DNA from: Actinopolyspora xinjiangensis
GTDB taxonomy: Bacteria > Actinomycetota > Actinomycetes > Mycobacteriales > Pseudonocardiaceae
Assembly: GCF_900104475.1 (NCBI RefSeq)
Contig: NZ_FNJR01000008.1
Location: forward strand, 124,001 to 188,000
Length of the DNA stretch: 64,000 bases
Reading direction: 5' to 3'
A program made the position numbers and the translations under genes. Numbering within the stretch: the stretch's first letter is position 1; every line of letters starts with the position of its first letter. Below the pieces are notes generated by a model. That model was given only the letters and a program-made list of their open reading frames with translations. It was not told where the DNA came from and made no database searches. Below, one piece after another: positions 35,446 through 44,670 of the stretch.

Positions 35446-37320
35446 TCAGGGCCGGTAGTCCTCCAGGCGGGCCGGATCCCAGATTCGATCGACCAGGGCC
35501 CGGACCAGCTTGCTCCGCTCCTCGTGCTCGGCCTTGCCGAACCGTTCGTAAGGCCGGAACGGCAGGCCGGACCGCTCCACGAAGGAGTTGAACCGGGGCT
35601 GATGCTGGTAGGCCGCGCTGGTCAGGCTCGCCGCGTAGAGGTTCTGCTTCGCGTAGTGCGGCGCCTTCCGCTCGAACGGCTTGTCCTGGTAGCTGCGGTT
35701 CACATCGGCGGGCAGCAGCACCAGACCTGCGACATGGTTACGCCACAGGTCGAAGTCCTCGCGAGTCGGGAACTCCTCGGCGTAGAGCTCGTAGTCGTCG
35801 GGCCAGATGTGCTCGATGTCCCACGGGTTCCTCAGGTTCCGGTCCACCAGTTCGGCGAAGCGGTCGGGCTTCCCCGCCTCCCGCTCGGTGTAGGCAGTCA
35901 ACCGGGCCAGCAGGTGGTAGATGTAGCGCTTGCTGAACTGGTTCAGCCCGAGTCCCGCGATGCCGTGCCGGTAGCGGCTCGAACTCCCGTCGAACGACAC
36001 GTCGGCCTCGTCCTGATCCAGCTTCGAACGCAGGGTGTCGATCAGCTCCGGCAACGACATACCCCGGATGTCGCGGCACAGCAACCACATGGCGTAGTTA
36101 ACGCTCGAATAATTGATCCGGATGTAGTTGGCGGCACGGCGCATCACCCAGATGTCGAGGTAGGTCGCGGTCGCCGCGAGCTTGCGGCGCACGGTCTCGT
36201 CGTCGTCACCGACCCGCAGCGGTGCGAGGAGGACGGTGTTCTGCCAGGTGAACTCGTTGTGCGCGTTGTAGAACACCGGCTCGAGGCCGGGGGTGTAGTC
36301 GCGCGAGGCCTCCAACACCTTCCGGTAAGCCCGTGCGAAGAACGGCATATCGCTGGTCATCAGGGCTAGGTTGCGCTTCGCGTCGCCTATGCCGACGCGG
36401 TCGGTGTTGTCCCGGACCCAGCGGTGGAACGTGGAGCCGATCAGTTCCCAGTCGCGGTCGATGGCACCCGCACGACGCTCCCGGATCGACTCGGCGTACT
36501 TGGCACGCAGCCACGCCTTGACGAAGGTGGCGTCGCGTTCGGCGTCGGGATCGGGTTCCCAGGAAGTCAGGTCCAGCAGAGTCCTCTTCCAGACGCGGTT
36601 CGCGTTCGCCCGCTCGTCCGCGTCCTCCACCGCCCCCAGCAGATACGCCTTCAGCATGTCCACCGGGCTCAGTGGTTTCCCCCGGTCGTTCATAGTCTCG
36701 AAGATCGAGTACGCGTGCGCGTCGGTCTCGGTCACGATCTCGATCAGGCCGACATTGCCGATCAGCCAGTAGACGAACGGTTCCAGTCCGTCACCGAGCT
36801 CGCCCGCCGGATCGATCGACACGAGGTCGTTGTACCGGGCGACGATCGTCTGGATCGACTCGTCCTTGCCCTCGGCGTCGTAGTCCTCACCCTCGAACAA
36901 CGCCTTGAGCACCGGAACGCGCTCGGCGATGTCGAGGTTGAACTTCGGTTCGCCGTAGTCGTCGGAGAAGATCAACGGCTCCACCGTGGAAGTCACCCTG
37001 AGACCGCGCTCCTGTGCCTGCCGGTACAGGTGGATGAGCAGCAACGTCAGGGACGTGACCCGCTGCTGGCCATCGACCAGGTAGCTCTTGTTGCCGCGCT
37101 TGGTCACGATGATCGAACCGAGGAAGTAGTCGCCGTAACCACTGGCGTCCCGCGGTGTGTCGCCGGTGCGGTAGAACGTCGAGAACCTGTTCTGCAGATC
37201 GCTCACCAGTTCTTCGAGGTTCTCCCGATCCCACTTGTACTCCCGCTGGTACTCGTCGATCGCGAAGGAACGGGACTGCAGCAGCTCTCTGATCGTGCGG
37301 TAGTGCGGCGTGATGCTCAT
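35446..37320 (-). CDS. DUF262-DUF1524 protein (GmrSD-like, predicted type IV restriction)
   Basis: A 624-residue fusion. The N-terminal DUF262 domain begins with FAIDEYQREYKW and carries the hallmark DGQQR (83-87) of ParB/Srx-fold NTPases. The C-terminal DUF1524 domain is an HNH-type nuclease with WDIEHIWPDD (His504), then LWRNHVAGLVLLP and NRSYQDKPFERK, supplying the His, Asn and Lys of the motif. GmrSD uses this pairing to cleave glucosylated hydroxymethylcytosine DNA, while BrxU and SspE use it beside BREX or phosphorothioate systems. Convergence on the helicase-methylase operon suggests a supplementary nuclease that attacks modified phage DNA; this is inference. GAGGGAG precedes the ATG. 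Confidence 0.88.
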   Translation of the reverse strand: MSITPHYRTIRELLQSRSFAIDEYQREYKWDRENLEELVSDLQNRFSTFYRTGDTPRDASGYGDYFLGSIIVTKRGNKSYLVDGQQRVTSLTLLLIHLYRQAQERGLRVTSTVEPLIFSDDYGEPKFNLDIAERVPVLKALFEGEDYDAEGKDESIQTIVARYNDLVSIDPAGELGDGLEPFVYWLIGNVGLIEIVTETDAHAYSIFETMNDRGKPLSPVDMLKAYLLGAVEDADERANANRVWKRTLLDLTSWEPDPDAERDATFVKAWLRAKYAESIRERRAGAIDRDWELIGSTFHRWVRDNTDRVGIGDAKRNLALMTSDMPFFARAYRKVLEASRDYTPGLEPVFYNAHNEFTWQNTVLLAPLRVGDDDETVRRKLAATATYLDIWVMRRAANYIRINYSSVNYAMWLLCRDIRGMSLPELIDTLRSKLDQDEADVSFDGSSSRYRHGIAGLGLNQFSKRYIYHLLARLTAYTEREAGKPDRFAELVDRNLRNPWDIEHIWPDDYELYAEEFPTREDFDLWRNHVAGLVLLPADVNRSYQDKPFERKAPHYAKQNLYAASLTSAAYQHQPRFNSFVERSGLPFRPYERFGKAEHEERSKLVRALVDRIWDPARLEDYRP

Positions 37321-37658
37321 GCTTCTCCCTCGTCGGCAGGCAGGCGCGTCGTCCGGTCGGCGGCCGCTGCGTCGTGATCCTCTTCGCCGCCTCGGCCCTC
37401 GCGACGGGGAGTCGCGGGACTTTCCGTCTCAGCGGGGGGACGACCTCGATCGGACTTCGGGAAACCAACGTCGTTCGAAAGTATCAGCGACCCGACCACA
37501 CGGGCGGCGCTCCGGGACGATCCCGCCACACTCCCGACACCACCGAGTACGACACCGCCGACCGACGCCCAACCTCCGGCGGCGAACCGGAAACCGCGAG
37601 ATACCCGACCCCACGAACCTTGGCGTCCCGTACGGCCGCACCCCACCGCGCACGAGAA

Positions 37659-37695
37659 CGGCCCCGGCCCCGCCGAAACGGCGGAACCGGGGCCG
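37659..37695 (-). terminator. leuS terminator
   Basis: CGGCCCCGG (37659-37667) and CCGGGGCCG (37687-37695) flank an inner CGCCG-AAA-CGGCG stem. It sits about 90 bp after the leuS stop in the 464-bp gap before the DUF262 gene; I see no gene in that gap, which should also hold the DUF262 promoter. Confidence 0.65.
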
Positions 37696-37784
37696 CACGC
37701 GCTCTCACCGGTCCACAGCGGACTCACCCCGCCCGCGCGACCGGACACCGGAACCGGATCTCAACCGGCCAATCAGCCGAACGG

Positions 37785-40697
37785 TCAGCCGACCACGTTG
37801 ACCAGCCGCCCGGGGACGACGATCACCTTGCGCGGCTCCGCACCGCCCAGCAGTTCGACGACCCTGCTGTCGGCCAGCGCGGCGGCTCGGATCTCGTCCT
37901 GCTCCGCGGTCGCCGATACGGTCATCCTGGAGCGCACCTTGCCGTTGAACTGGATCGGGTACTCGATCGTGTCATCGACCAGGTACTGCTCGTCCGCCTC
38001 CGGGAACGGTCCGTGCACCAGACTCCGCTCGTGCCCCAGCCGGTACCACAGCTCCTCGGCCAGGTGCGGGGTCAGTGGAGCAACCAGCAGCACCATCGGC
38101 TCCATCACCGCGCGCGGCGGACCGGCCGCGCCCGAGTAGGTCTTGGTCACCCGGTTGTTGAGCTCGATCAGCTTGGCCACGGCGGTGTTGAACTGCAACC
38201 CGTCGTAGTCCTCACGGACCCCGGCGATGGTCTTGTGCAGCGCACGCAGCATCTCGACGTCGGGCTCCTCCTCGGTGACCCGCGACAGCCCGGTCCACTC
38301 GTCGACGACGTTGCGCCACAGCCGCTGCAGGAACCGGTGCGAGCCGACCACGTCCTTGGTGGCCCACGGCCGGGAGGCGTCCAACGGACCCATGGACATC
38401 TCGTAGAGCCGCAGCGTGTCCACGCCGTAGGCGTCGGCCATCTCCTCGGGAGACACCGAGTTCTTCAGGCTCTTGCCCATCTTGCCGTACTCGCGGTTGA
38501 CCTCCTCGTCGCCGTGGAAGTACCTGCCGTCCCGCTCGACGACCTCCTCGGCGGGCACGTAGACCCCGCGCGAGTCGGTGTAGGCATAGGCCTGGATGTA
38601 GCCCTGGTTGTACAACCGCCGGTACGGCTCCTCGGCCGAGACGTACCCCAGGTCGTAGAGCACCTTCTGCCAGAACCGGGCGTAGAGCAGGTGCAGCACG
38701 GCGTGCTCCACCCCGCCGACGTAGAGGTCCAGGCCACCCGGATCGTTCGCGCCGTGCCGGTCGGGGCGCGGCCCCATCCAGTACCGCTCGTTCTCCGGAT
38801 CGACGAACCGCTCCTCGTTGTCCGGGTCGATGTAGCGCAGCTGGTACCAGCACGAACCGGCCCACTGGGGCATCACGTTGGTGTCGCGGTGGTAGTGCTT
38901 GAGCCCGTCGCCGAGGTCGAGCTCCACCTCGGCCCAGTCGGTGGCCTTGGACAGCGGCGGCTCGGGCCTGCTGTCCGCGTCGTCGGGGTCGTAGGTGCGC
39001 GGGGAGTACTCGGCCACCTCCGGCAGCTCCACCGGCAGCTGGTCCTCCGGCAGTCCCAGGGGGGTTCCGTCGGTGTCGTAGACGATCGGGAACGGCTCGC
39101 CCCAGTAGCGCTGCCGCGCGAACAGCCAGTCGCGCAGCTTGTACTGCACGCTTCCCTTGCCGTGGCCGTGCTGCTCCAGCCAGGAGACGACCTTGCGCTT
39201 GGCGTCGTCGACGGAGAGGCCGTCGAGGCTCAGCCCCGTGGTCTCCGAGGAGGAGTTGATCGCGGGGCCGTCGCCGGTGTATGCCTCGCCGTCGAAATCG
39301 GCGGGGGGCTCGACGGTGCGCACGATGGGCAGCCCGAACTCGGTGGCGAACTCCCAGTCCCGCTGGTCCTGGGCGGGAACGGCCATGATCGCGCCGGTCC
39401 CGTAGCTCAGCAGCACGTAGTCGGCGGTGAACACCGGGACGCGCTCACCGTTGACCGGGTTGACCGCGTGCAGACCGGTGAACACGCCGGTCTTGTCCTT
39501 GTTCTCCTGCCGGTCCAGTTCGGACTTCGCCGCGGCGAACCGCCGGTACTCGGCGACCGCCTCGGCCGGACCCGAGTACCCGCCGGTCCAGCGCGGGTCG
39601 GTTCCGGACTGCCACTCGCCGAATCCCTCGGGGGCCGCGAGGATCTCGTCGACCAGCGGGTGCTCCGGAGCGAGCACCATGTAGGTGGCACCGAACAGGG
39701 TGTCCGGCCTGGTGGTGAACACCTCGACCGTCTCGTCCCGGCCCTCCAGCGCGAAGCGCACGTCGGCGCCCTGGGAACGGCCGATCCAGTTGCGCTGCAT
39801 GGTCTTGACCTTGTCCGGCCATTCCAGCCGGTCCAGATCGTCGACCAGCCGGTCGGCGTAGGCGGTGATCCGCATCATCCACTGCTTGAGGTTGCGGCGG
39901 AACACCGGGAAGTCGCCGCGCTCGCTGAGCCCCTCGGCGGTGACCTCCTCGTTGGCGACCACGGTGCCCAGGCCGGGGCACCAGTTCACCGGCGCCTCGG
40001 AGAGGTAGGCCAGCCGGTAGGAGTCGATGATCTCGCGCTGTCGCTGCCGGGTGAGCTCCTCCCACGGGGTGCCCTCCGGCGTGGCGCGCTCACCGGAGGC
40101 GAACTCCGCTTCGAGCTCGCTGATCGGGCGAGCACGCCCCCTGCCCTGATCGGCTTCGGTGTCGTACCAGGCGTGGAAGATCCGCAGGAAGATCCACTGC
40201 GTCCACTTGTAGAACTCGACGTCGGTGGTGGCGACCCGGCGGCGCTCGTCGTGGCCGAGCCCGAGCCTGCGGATCTGCGTCAGGTAGCGCTCGATGTTGT
40301 TCTCGGTGGTGGTCCGGGGGTGCGTACCGGTCTGCACCGCGTACTGCTCGGCGGGGAGCCCGAAGGCGTCGAACCCCATGGTGTGCAGCACGTTGCGCCC
40401 CAGCATCCGGTGGTAGCGCGCGTAGACGTCACTGCCGATGAAACCGAGGGGGTGCCCCACGTGCAGTCCGGCCCCCGAGGGGTAGGGGAACATGTCCTGC
40501 ACGAACAGCTTCTCGGACGCGGCGTCCTCCCCGCGCAACGGCCCCACCGGGTTGGCGGCGTGGTAGCTGCCGAGCTCCTCCCAGCGCCGCTGCCAGGTGC
40601 GCTCGATCTCCCCCGCGATGCCCGCGGTGTACCGGAACGGGGGCGTGTCGTCGCCCGCACCGTCCGTGCCCTGTGAGTTCCGTTCCGCGCCACTCAT
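37785..40697 (-). CDS. leuS: Leucyl-tRNA synthetase
   Basis: A 970-residue class I aminoacyl-tRNA synthetase that charges tRNA-Leu. It has the HIGH-type motif in [15 protein letters not shown], the CP1 editing domain ([21 protein letters not shown]) with its conserved threonine-rich and GTGAIMAVP loops, the leucine-specific segment, and KMGKSLKNS as KMSKS motif. The C-terminal anticodon-binding region ends [11 protein letters not shown]...[13 protein letters not shown]. The start at ATG 40697 follows AAGGAA; the open frame extends far upstream through the leader region but without coding character. A leader ORF and terminator hairpin upstream on the same strand indicate attenuation control. 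Essential housekeeping gene. Confidence 0.96.
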   Translation of the reverse strand: MSGAERNSQGTDGAGDDTPPFRYTAGIAGEIERTWQRRWEELGSYHAANPVGPLRGEDAASEKLFVQDMFPYPSGAGLHVGHPLGFIGSDVYARYHRMLGRNVLHTMGFDAFGLPAEQYAVQTGTHPRTTTENNIERYLTQIRRLGLGHDERRRVATTDVEFYKWTQWIFLRIFHAWYDTEADQGRGRARPISELEAEFASGERATPEGTPWEELTRQRQREIIDSYRLAYLSEAPVNWCPGLGTVVANEEVTAEGLSERGDFPVFRRNLKQWMMRITAYADRLVDDLDRLEWPDKVKTMQRNWIGRSQGADVRFALEGRDETVEVFTTRPDTLFGATYMVLAPEHPLVDEILAAPEGFGEWQSGTDPRWTGGYSGPAEAVAEYRRFAAAKSELDRQENKDKTGVFTGLHAVNPVNGERVPVFTADYVLLSYGTGAIMAVPAQDQRDWEFATEFGLPIVRTVEPPADFDGEAYTGDGPAINSSSETTGLSLDGLSVDDAKRKVVSWLEQHGHGKGSVQYKLRDWLFARQRYWGEPFPIVYDTDGTPLGLPEDQLPVELPEVAEYSPRTYDPDDADSRPEPPLSKATDWAEVELDLGDGLKHYHRDTNVMPQWAGSCWYQLRYIDPDNEERFVDPENERYWMGPRPDRHGANDPGGLDLYVGGVEHAVLHLLYARFWQKVLYDLGYVSAEEPYRRLYNQGYIQAYAYTDSRGVYVPAEEVVERDGRYFHGDEEVNREYGKMGKSLKNSVSPEEMADAYGVDTLRLYEMSMGPLDASRPWATKDVVGSHRFLQRLWRNVVDEWTGLSRVTEEEPDVEMLRALHKTIAGVREDYDGLQFNTAVAKLIELNNRVTKTYSGAAGPPRAVMEPMVLLVAPLTPHLAEELWYRLGHERSLVHGPFPEADEQYLVDDTIEYPIQFNGKVRSRMTVSATAEQDEIRAAALADSRVVELLGGAEPRKVIVVPGRLVNVVG

Positions 40698-40782
40698 CGT
40701 GTGCGTTTCCTTCCCTAGTCCGTCGCCGGCGAATCGCCGGGTAACGCTCCGGGCGACCCGTCGGTGTGCCGCCCCGGAAACT

Positions 40783-40817
40783 AAAAACCCCTCATCCCTG
40801 ACCGGGCATGAGGGGTT
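40783..40817 (-). terminator. Attenuator-type terminator in the leuS leader
   Basis: On the minus strand AACCCCTCAT and ATGAGGGGTT form a perfect 10-bp stem (arms 40808-40817 and 40786-40795) followed directly by TTT, giving a five-base T-run. No minus-strand gene lies upstream that it could terminate, since the neighbour is divergent, so it acts on the leuS leader transcript. It ends about 85 nt before the leuS start. Confidence 0.7.
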
Positions 40818-40840
40818 GCCGCGCCGAGGATCGACTCGCC

Positions 40841-40888
40841 TCAGCGCGGCTTCGTAAGCAGTCGGGCGGTGGCCACGACCCACAGCAT
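40841..40888 (-). CDS. Putative leuS leader peptide (15 codons)
   Basis: A tiny frame encodes [15 protein letters not shown], with three Leu codons including a CTG-CTT pair. TACGCT, a plausible -10 box, lies 6 nt before the ATG, as in leaderless actinobacterial transcripts. The stop codon region GCCGCGCTGAGG can pair with CCTCGGCGCGGC just downstream, and the terminator hairpin follows. Together this fits ribosome-mediated attenuation responding to charged tRNA-Leu. The ORF is too short to be proven by sequence alone, and the Leu content is modest. Confidence 0.5.
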   Translation of the reverse strand: MLWVVATARLLTKPR

Positions 40889-41124
40889 AACCGGAGCGTA
40901 AAGCGCGGTGTCCGGGGTGGGAACCCCGGAGGAGCGCCGGGTGGCACCGGGAAACGCCGCGAGACGCCCCCGTCTCGCGGTCGCGGCGAGGGCCGCGGGC
41001 CGCGGGCCGCGAGAGCAGAGCACCGCCTCCCGTGTGAGGCGACCTACCCGCTCGCGATGTGCTCCCACCCACCCCTCGGCGGTGCTGCCCGGAGACCACG
41101 AGGACCGAGTCGTAGGCTGGCGGG

Positions 41125-41658
41125 GTGGCACTTGCATCGTTGATCATCGTGTGTGCCGTCGTGATCGCCGCCGGGTGCGCCGCGCTGGCCCTCGGTTGGC
41201 TCGGGTTGCGCGGCACCCTGCCCCGCAACCGCTACGTGGGAGTGCGGACTCCGGCGGCGCTGCGGGACGACGAGACCTTCCGCCTCGCCAACCGGGTGGC
41301 CGCCCCGCCGATCCTCGCCTCGGGCGCGATCGCCGTGGTGGTGGGAGGCTGCCTGGCCGTGCTGGGAGGCACCGGCACGGGTTGGCTGATCACGGGGATC
41401 GGTGTGTTCGGCGCCCTGGTGCTGCTCGTGGCGGGAGGAGTGCTCGGCGGACGCGCGGCGGCCGCCGCACCCGAACCGTCGGGCTGTGCCGTCTGCTCCA
41501 CCGCGTCCGGGAAGGACGTCCCCCCGGCGAGTGGCGGGGGCGGCTGTGCCGCCGCCGGACTGTGCTCGGCCGCGGGCGGATGTTTCGCGGCCACGGCGAC
41601 CGCGCCACCCGGCGGGCCCGGTGGTAACGGGAGTCCCGCCGCCTCGGGCGGAGCGTGA
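41125..41658 (+). CDS. SdpI-family membrane protein with Cys-rich tail
   Basis: A 177-residue protein. The first 110 residues are three hydrophobic helices around [25 protein letters not shown], the motif shared by actinobacterial SdpI-like (immunity/DUF3784-like) proteins. The remaining 65 residues are Gly/Ala/Pro-rich and carry five cysteines (GCAVCS, then [14 protein letters not shown]), unusual for the family. GTG 41125 lies about 6 nt after TAGGCT, which could be a -10 box for a leaderless mRNA. It is divergent from leuS and convergent with the YqgE gene. The role in toxin immunity known for SdpI is not established for such homologues. Confidence 0.7.
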   Translation: MALASLIIVCAVVIAAGCAALALGWLGLRGTLPRNRYVGVRTPAALRDDETFRLANRVAAPPILASGAIAVVVGGCLAVLGGTGTGWLITGIGVFGALVLLVAGGVLGGRAAAAAPEPSGCAVCSTASGKDVPPASGGGGCAAAGLCSAAGGCFAATATAPPGGPGGNGSPAASGGA

Positions 41659-41687
41659 GTCCACCTCCACCGCTCCGGAGCGCCCGG

Positions 41688-42260
41688 TCAGTTGAGCTGG
41701 ACGTCCCCGGGATGTGTGGCCAGAAACGCCAGCGGTGGCCCCTGCCTGCGCAGCACCCTGGCCCAGAGGTTCGCGTCGGGCGGCGCGATCACGTCTTCCG
41801 GCAGGGCGGGGAACACGTGCCAGTCGCCCCGCTCGATCTCACCGGCCAGTTGTTGCCTGCCCCAGCCGGCGTAGCCCGCGAAGAAGCGCATCCCCCGCGC
41901 TTGGCCGGCCAGCTCGTCCGGATCACCGTCGAGGTCCACCAGCCCCACCGGCCCGTTCACGCCGACCACGCCGGTGAACTCCTCGGCGTCCACACCGGTC
42001 CGCAGCGCGGCGAGGCAGATAGCTGTGCGCTGCTCGACGGGTCCGCCGACGAAGAGCGACGGCGGTTCACTGGCGAGTTCACTCCACTTGGGCAGCACGT
42101 CGTGCACCGGTATCTCGCTGGGCCGGTTGAGCACCACGCCGAGGGTCCCCTCCTCGTGATGGTGAATGACGAAGACCACCGCCCGGCGGAAGTTGTCGTC
42201 CTGCAGAGTGGGCGCCGCGACCAGCAGCGTCCCCGGTTTCACATCCGCGTCGGATCCCAC
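41688..42260 (-). CDS. YqgE/AlgH family protein (UPF0301)
   Basis: A 190-residue protein of the DUF179 family, recognised by GTLLVAAPTLQDDNFRRAVV near the N terminus, HHEEGTLGVVLNRP, LFVGGPVEQ and the FAGYAGWGRQQLAGEIERG segment before a tryptophan. The biochemical role of this family is unknown despite wide conservation. GTG 42260 is the start that keeps the canonical N terminus; an overlapping ATG at 42268 is out of frame. In Mycobacterium this family member is found beside leuS and a MarR gene, and the same neighbours occur here. Confidence 0.9.
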   Translation of the reverse strand: MGSDADVKPGTLLVAAPTLQDDNFRRAVVFVIHHHEEGTLGVVLNRPSEIPVHDVLPKWSELASEPPSLFVGGPVEQRTAICLAALRTGVDAEEFTGVVGVNGPVGLVDLDGDPDELAGQARGMRFFAGYAGWGRQQLAGEIERGDWHVFPALPEDVIAPPDANLWARVLRRQGPPLAFLATHPGDVQLN

Positions 42261-42396
42261 TCACCCATGATCTCACTAGCGGGAGGTGTGCGGGAGCTCC
42301 GTCACCTAGGGGAGTGCGGGAACACCGCTCGCCGGGCGCGTCCGCACGCTCCGGTGCCCGGCCGATGCCGGGTGAGGCGGCCGGAACGGGTTCCGA

Positions 42397-42804
42397 TCAG
42401 TCGGCGGACATTTTGCCCAGGATACGGTGCAGCTCCCGGCGCTCCGAGTCGCTGATCCTGTCGAGCAGCTCGCTGTCCACTGCTTCGGCCACCGGAGCAC
42501 TGGCGCGCAGTTCGGTGCGCCCCTGGTCGGTCAGCTCCACGAGGCGGCGGCGCCGATCCGCCGGGTCGACGGTACGGCTGATCAGACCGCGCTGTTCCAT
42601 GCGCGTCAGCAACGAGGCCAGAGTGGCCTTGTCGATGGCCGCGTGGTGGCCGAGCTGGCTCTGCTCGATGCCGGGAGTCCGTTCGGTCTCGCTGAGCACC
42701 GCGTACTGGACCTTGGTCAGCCGGGGCAGGTGGGTCTGCCAGTACGCGGCGTGCTCCTGCATCACCCGGCGCATCAGGTGGAAGACGGGTTTGTCGAGCT
42801 CCAC
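42397..42804 (-). CDS. MarR-family transcriptional regulator
   Basis: A 135-residue winged-helix regulator. The core is LTKVQYAVLSETERTPGIEQ, then the recognition helix region AAIDKATLASLLTRMEQRGL and the wing DPADRRRRLVELT, all typical MarR features. Ligand and targets are unknown. GTG 42804 is preceded by GGAAGTGA at about 8 nt. It is a short single-gene unit between yqgE and the CCA-transferase gene on the same strand. The 130 bp upstream include GCACGA...TCGTGC half sites that could be an autoregulatory operator, though this is weak. Confidence 0.88.
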   Translation of the reverse strand: MELDKPVFHLMRRVMQEHAAYWQTHLPRLTKVQYAVLSETERTPGIEQSQLGHHAAIDKATLASLLTRMEQRGLISRTVDPADRRRRLVELTDQGRTELRASAPVAEAVDSELLDRISDSERRELHRILGKMSAD

Positions 42805-42937
42805 TTGGGGTCACTTCCGGGTCGGTTACCGGTGTGGTCCGAATCCTAGTGCCGCCCGTCGAAGCGACGATTCCGCGAGAACTCGACGGTAGCAGTGAGC
42901 ACGATTACCGAGTACTCGTGCCGACTAATAATGCCGT

Positions 42938-44455
42938 CTACTGTTCCGGAGGCTCGATCCCCTGCTCGCGGGCCCAGCGGTGTAGCTCGGCGATCGCGTC
43001 CTCGCGCTCCAGCGGCCCCTGGTCCAGCCGGACCTCCTTCAGGTGACGCCACGCCTGCCCGACGAGCGGCCCGGGTTCGATACCCAGCAGCCGGATGATC
43101 TCGTTGCCGTCCAGGTCGGGCCGGACTCTGGCCAGATCCTCCTCCTCGGCGATGCGCTGGATCCGTGCTTCCAGGTCGTCGTAGGAGCGCTGCAGCGCCC
43201 GTGCCTTGCGCTTGTTGCGGGTGGTGCAGTCGGCGCGGACGAGCTTGTGCAGCTTCGGCAGCAGGTGCCCCGCGTCGTTGACGTAGCGGCGGACCGCCGA
43301 GTCGGTCCAGTTCCCCTCGCCGTAGCCGTGGAAGCGCAGGTGCAGGTAGACCAGGTCGGAGACGTCGGAAACGATCTCCTTGGAGTACCGCAGCGCGCGG
43401 AGCCGCTTGCGGGTCATCTTGGCGCCGACGACCTCGTGGTGGTGAAAGCTCACCCCACCTCCCGGCTCGAAGCGGCGCGTGGCCGGCTTGCCGATGTCGT
43501 GCAGCAGCGCGGCCAGTCGCAGCACCAGGTCCGGCTCACCGTCCGGGTCGTCGGCCCGTTCCAGGTCGACCGCCTGATCCAGTACTACCAGTGAGTGAAA
43601 ATAAACGTCCTTGTGCTGATGGTGTTCGTCGATCTCCAGCCGCATCGCGGGCAACTCGGGCAGCACGTGGTCGGCCAGGCCGGTGTCGACCAGCAGTTCC
43701 ACTCCCCGCCTGGGGTGCCTGCCACAGAGCAGCTTGGAGAGCTCGGCCTGCACCCGCTCCGGGGTGATGCGCTCGATCTCGGCGGCCATCCGGCGCATCG
43801 CGTCGAGCACCCGCTCGGTCGGCTCGAACCCCAGCTGCGCCGCGAACCTGGCGGCCCGCAGCATCCGCAGCGGGTCGTCCGCGAAGGACTCCTCCGGCGG
43901 GGCGGGGGTGTCCAGTCGCTGCTCCACGGCGTCGCGCAGTCCGCCGTGCGGATCGACGAACTCACCGGTGGAGAGCTCGACGGCCATCGCGTTGACGGTG
44001 AAGTCCCGGCGCAGCAGGTCACCGGAGATCGAGTCGCCGAAGACCACCTCGGGGTTGCGGCTGGAGCGGTCGTAGGTGTCCGCCCGGAACGTCGTGATCT
44101 CCACCGTGACGCCGTGCCGGTAGGCGCCCAGAGTGCCGAACTCGATCCCGGTGTCCCACACGGTCTCGGCCCAGTCCGCCAGCAGCCGCCGCACCCGCTC
44201 CGGGCGCGCCTCGGTGGTGAAGTCGAGGTCACCGCCGAGTCGCCCCAGCAGGGCGTCGCGCACACTGCCGCCGACGATGTACAGGGAGCATCCCTCGGCG
44301 GCGAACAGCTCGGCGAGTTCGCGGGCGGTCGGTGCCAGCCGTGACAACTCCCGCACCACGTTGTGCTGTGCCGTCCGCGCGGCACTCACGTCCGGGGTGT
44401 CGGCCTGCGCGGCGGAGTCCTGGGAGCCGGCGGCGTCGTAAACGGAAGGGGACAC
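42938..44455 (-). CDS. pcnA: CCA-adding tRNA nucleotidyltransferase
   Basis: A 505-residue class II nucleotidyltransferase that adds or repairs the 3' CCA of tRNAs. The catalytic domain has YIVGGSVRDALLGR and the metal-binding GGDLDF, then RRDFTVNAMAVEL and DDPLRMLRAARFAAQLGF (neck region with the base-selecting arginine). A C-terminal HD domain has LRLAALLHDIGKPATRR and a later HLRFHGYG, as in actinobacterial enzymes; HD versions have phosphohydrolase activity in other bacteria. GTG 44455 lies about 10 nt after a TACCCT -10-like hexamer. It is divergent from the NUDIX gene, the same arrangement as Rv3907c-Rv3908 in Mycobacterium tuberculosis. Confidence 0.94.
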   Translation of the reverse strand: MSPSVYDAAGSQDSAAQADTPDVSAARTAQHNVVRELSRLAPTARELAELFAAEGCSLYIVGGSVRDALLGRLGGDLDFTTEARPERVRRLLADWAETVWDTGIEFGTLGAYRHGVTVEITTFRADTYDRSSRNPEVVFGDSISGDLLRRDFTVNAMAVELSTGEFVDPHGGLRDAVEQRLDTPAPPEESFADDPLRMLRAARFAAQLGFEPTERVLDAMRRMAAEIERITPERVQAELSKLLCGRHPRRGVELLVDTGLADHVLPELPAMRLEIDEHHQHKDVYFHSLVVLDQAVDLERADDPDGEPDLVLRLAALLHDIGKPATRRFEPGGGVSFHHHEVVGAKMTRKRLRALRYSKEIVSDVSDLVYLHLRFHGYGEGNWTDSAVRRYVNDAGHLLPKLHKLVRADCTTRNKRKARALQRSYDDLEARIQRIAEEEDLARVRPDLDGNEIIRLLGIEPGPLVGQAWRHLKEVRLDQGPLEREDAIAELHRWAREQGIEPPEQ

Positions 44456-44546
44456 GGCCGTCCAGGGTATCGGCCCCGGACGAAGCGACCACGGCGGTCA
44501 CCGCACGCGGGTGATCAGCGCCGAACCGGAGTGTGCTCGAAGTCAT

Positions 44547-44562
44547 GATCATTATTATGATC
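44547..44562. promoter_or_regulatory. AT-rich inverted repeat between pcnA and the NUDIX gene
   Basis: GATCAT-TATT-ATGATC is a perfect 6-bp-arm inverted repeat in an unusually AT-rich spot of the 215-bp divergent promoter region. It is a candidate operator or DNA-unwinding element; the binding protein is unknown. Confidence 0.35.
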
Positions 44563-44670
44563 GCGTCATCAGTAGTCCGGACGGGTGAGTAGGCACCACG
44601 GCGGATGGACCGCGCCACGACGGGTTCCGAGAACGACGGTTACCCGTCCGGTCGCATTACCATCGGCTAC

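Noticed and set aside
43060-43090. tRNA-like GGTTCGA T-loop
   Set aside because: It lies inside pcnA coding sequence and no cloverleaf can be drawn; the similar string in parA was rejected for the same reason. No tRNA or rRNA gene was found in the window.
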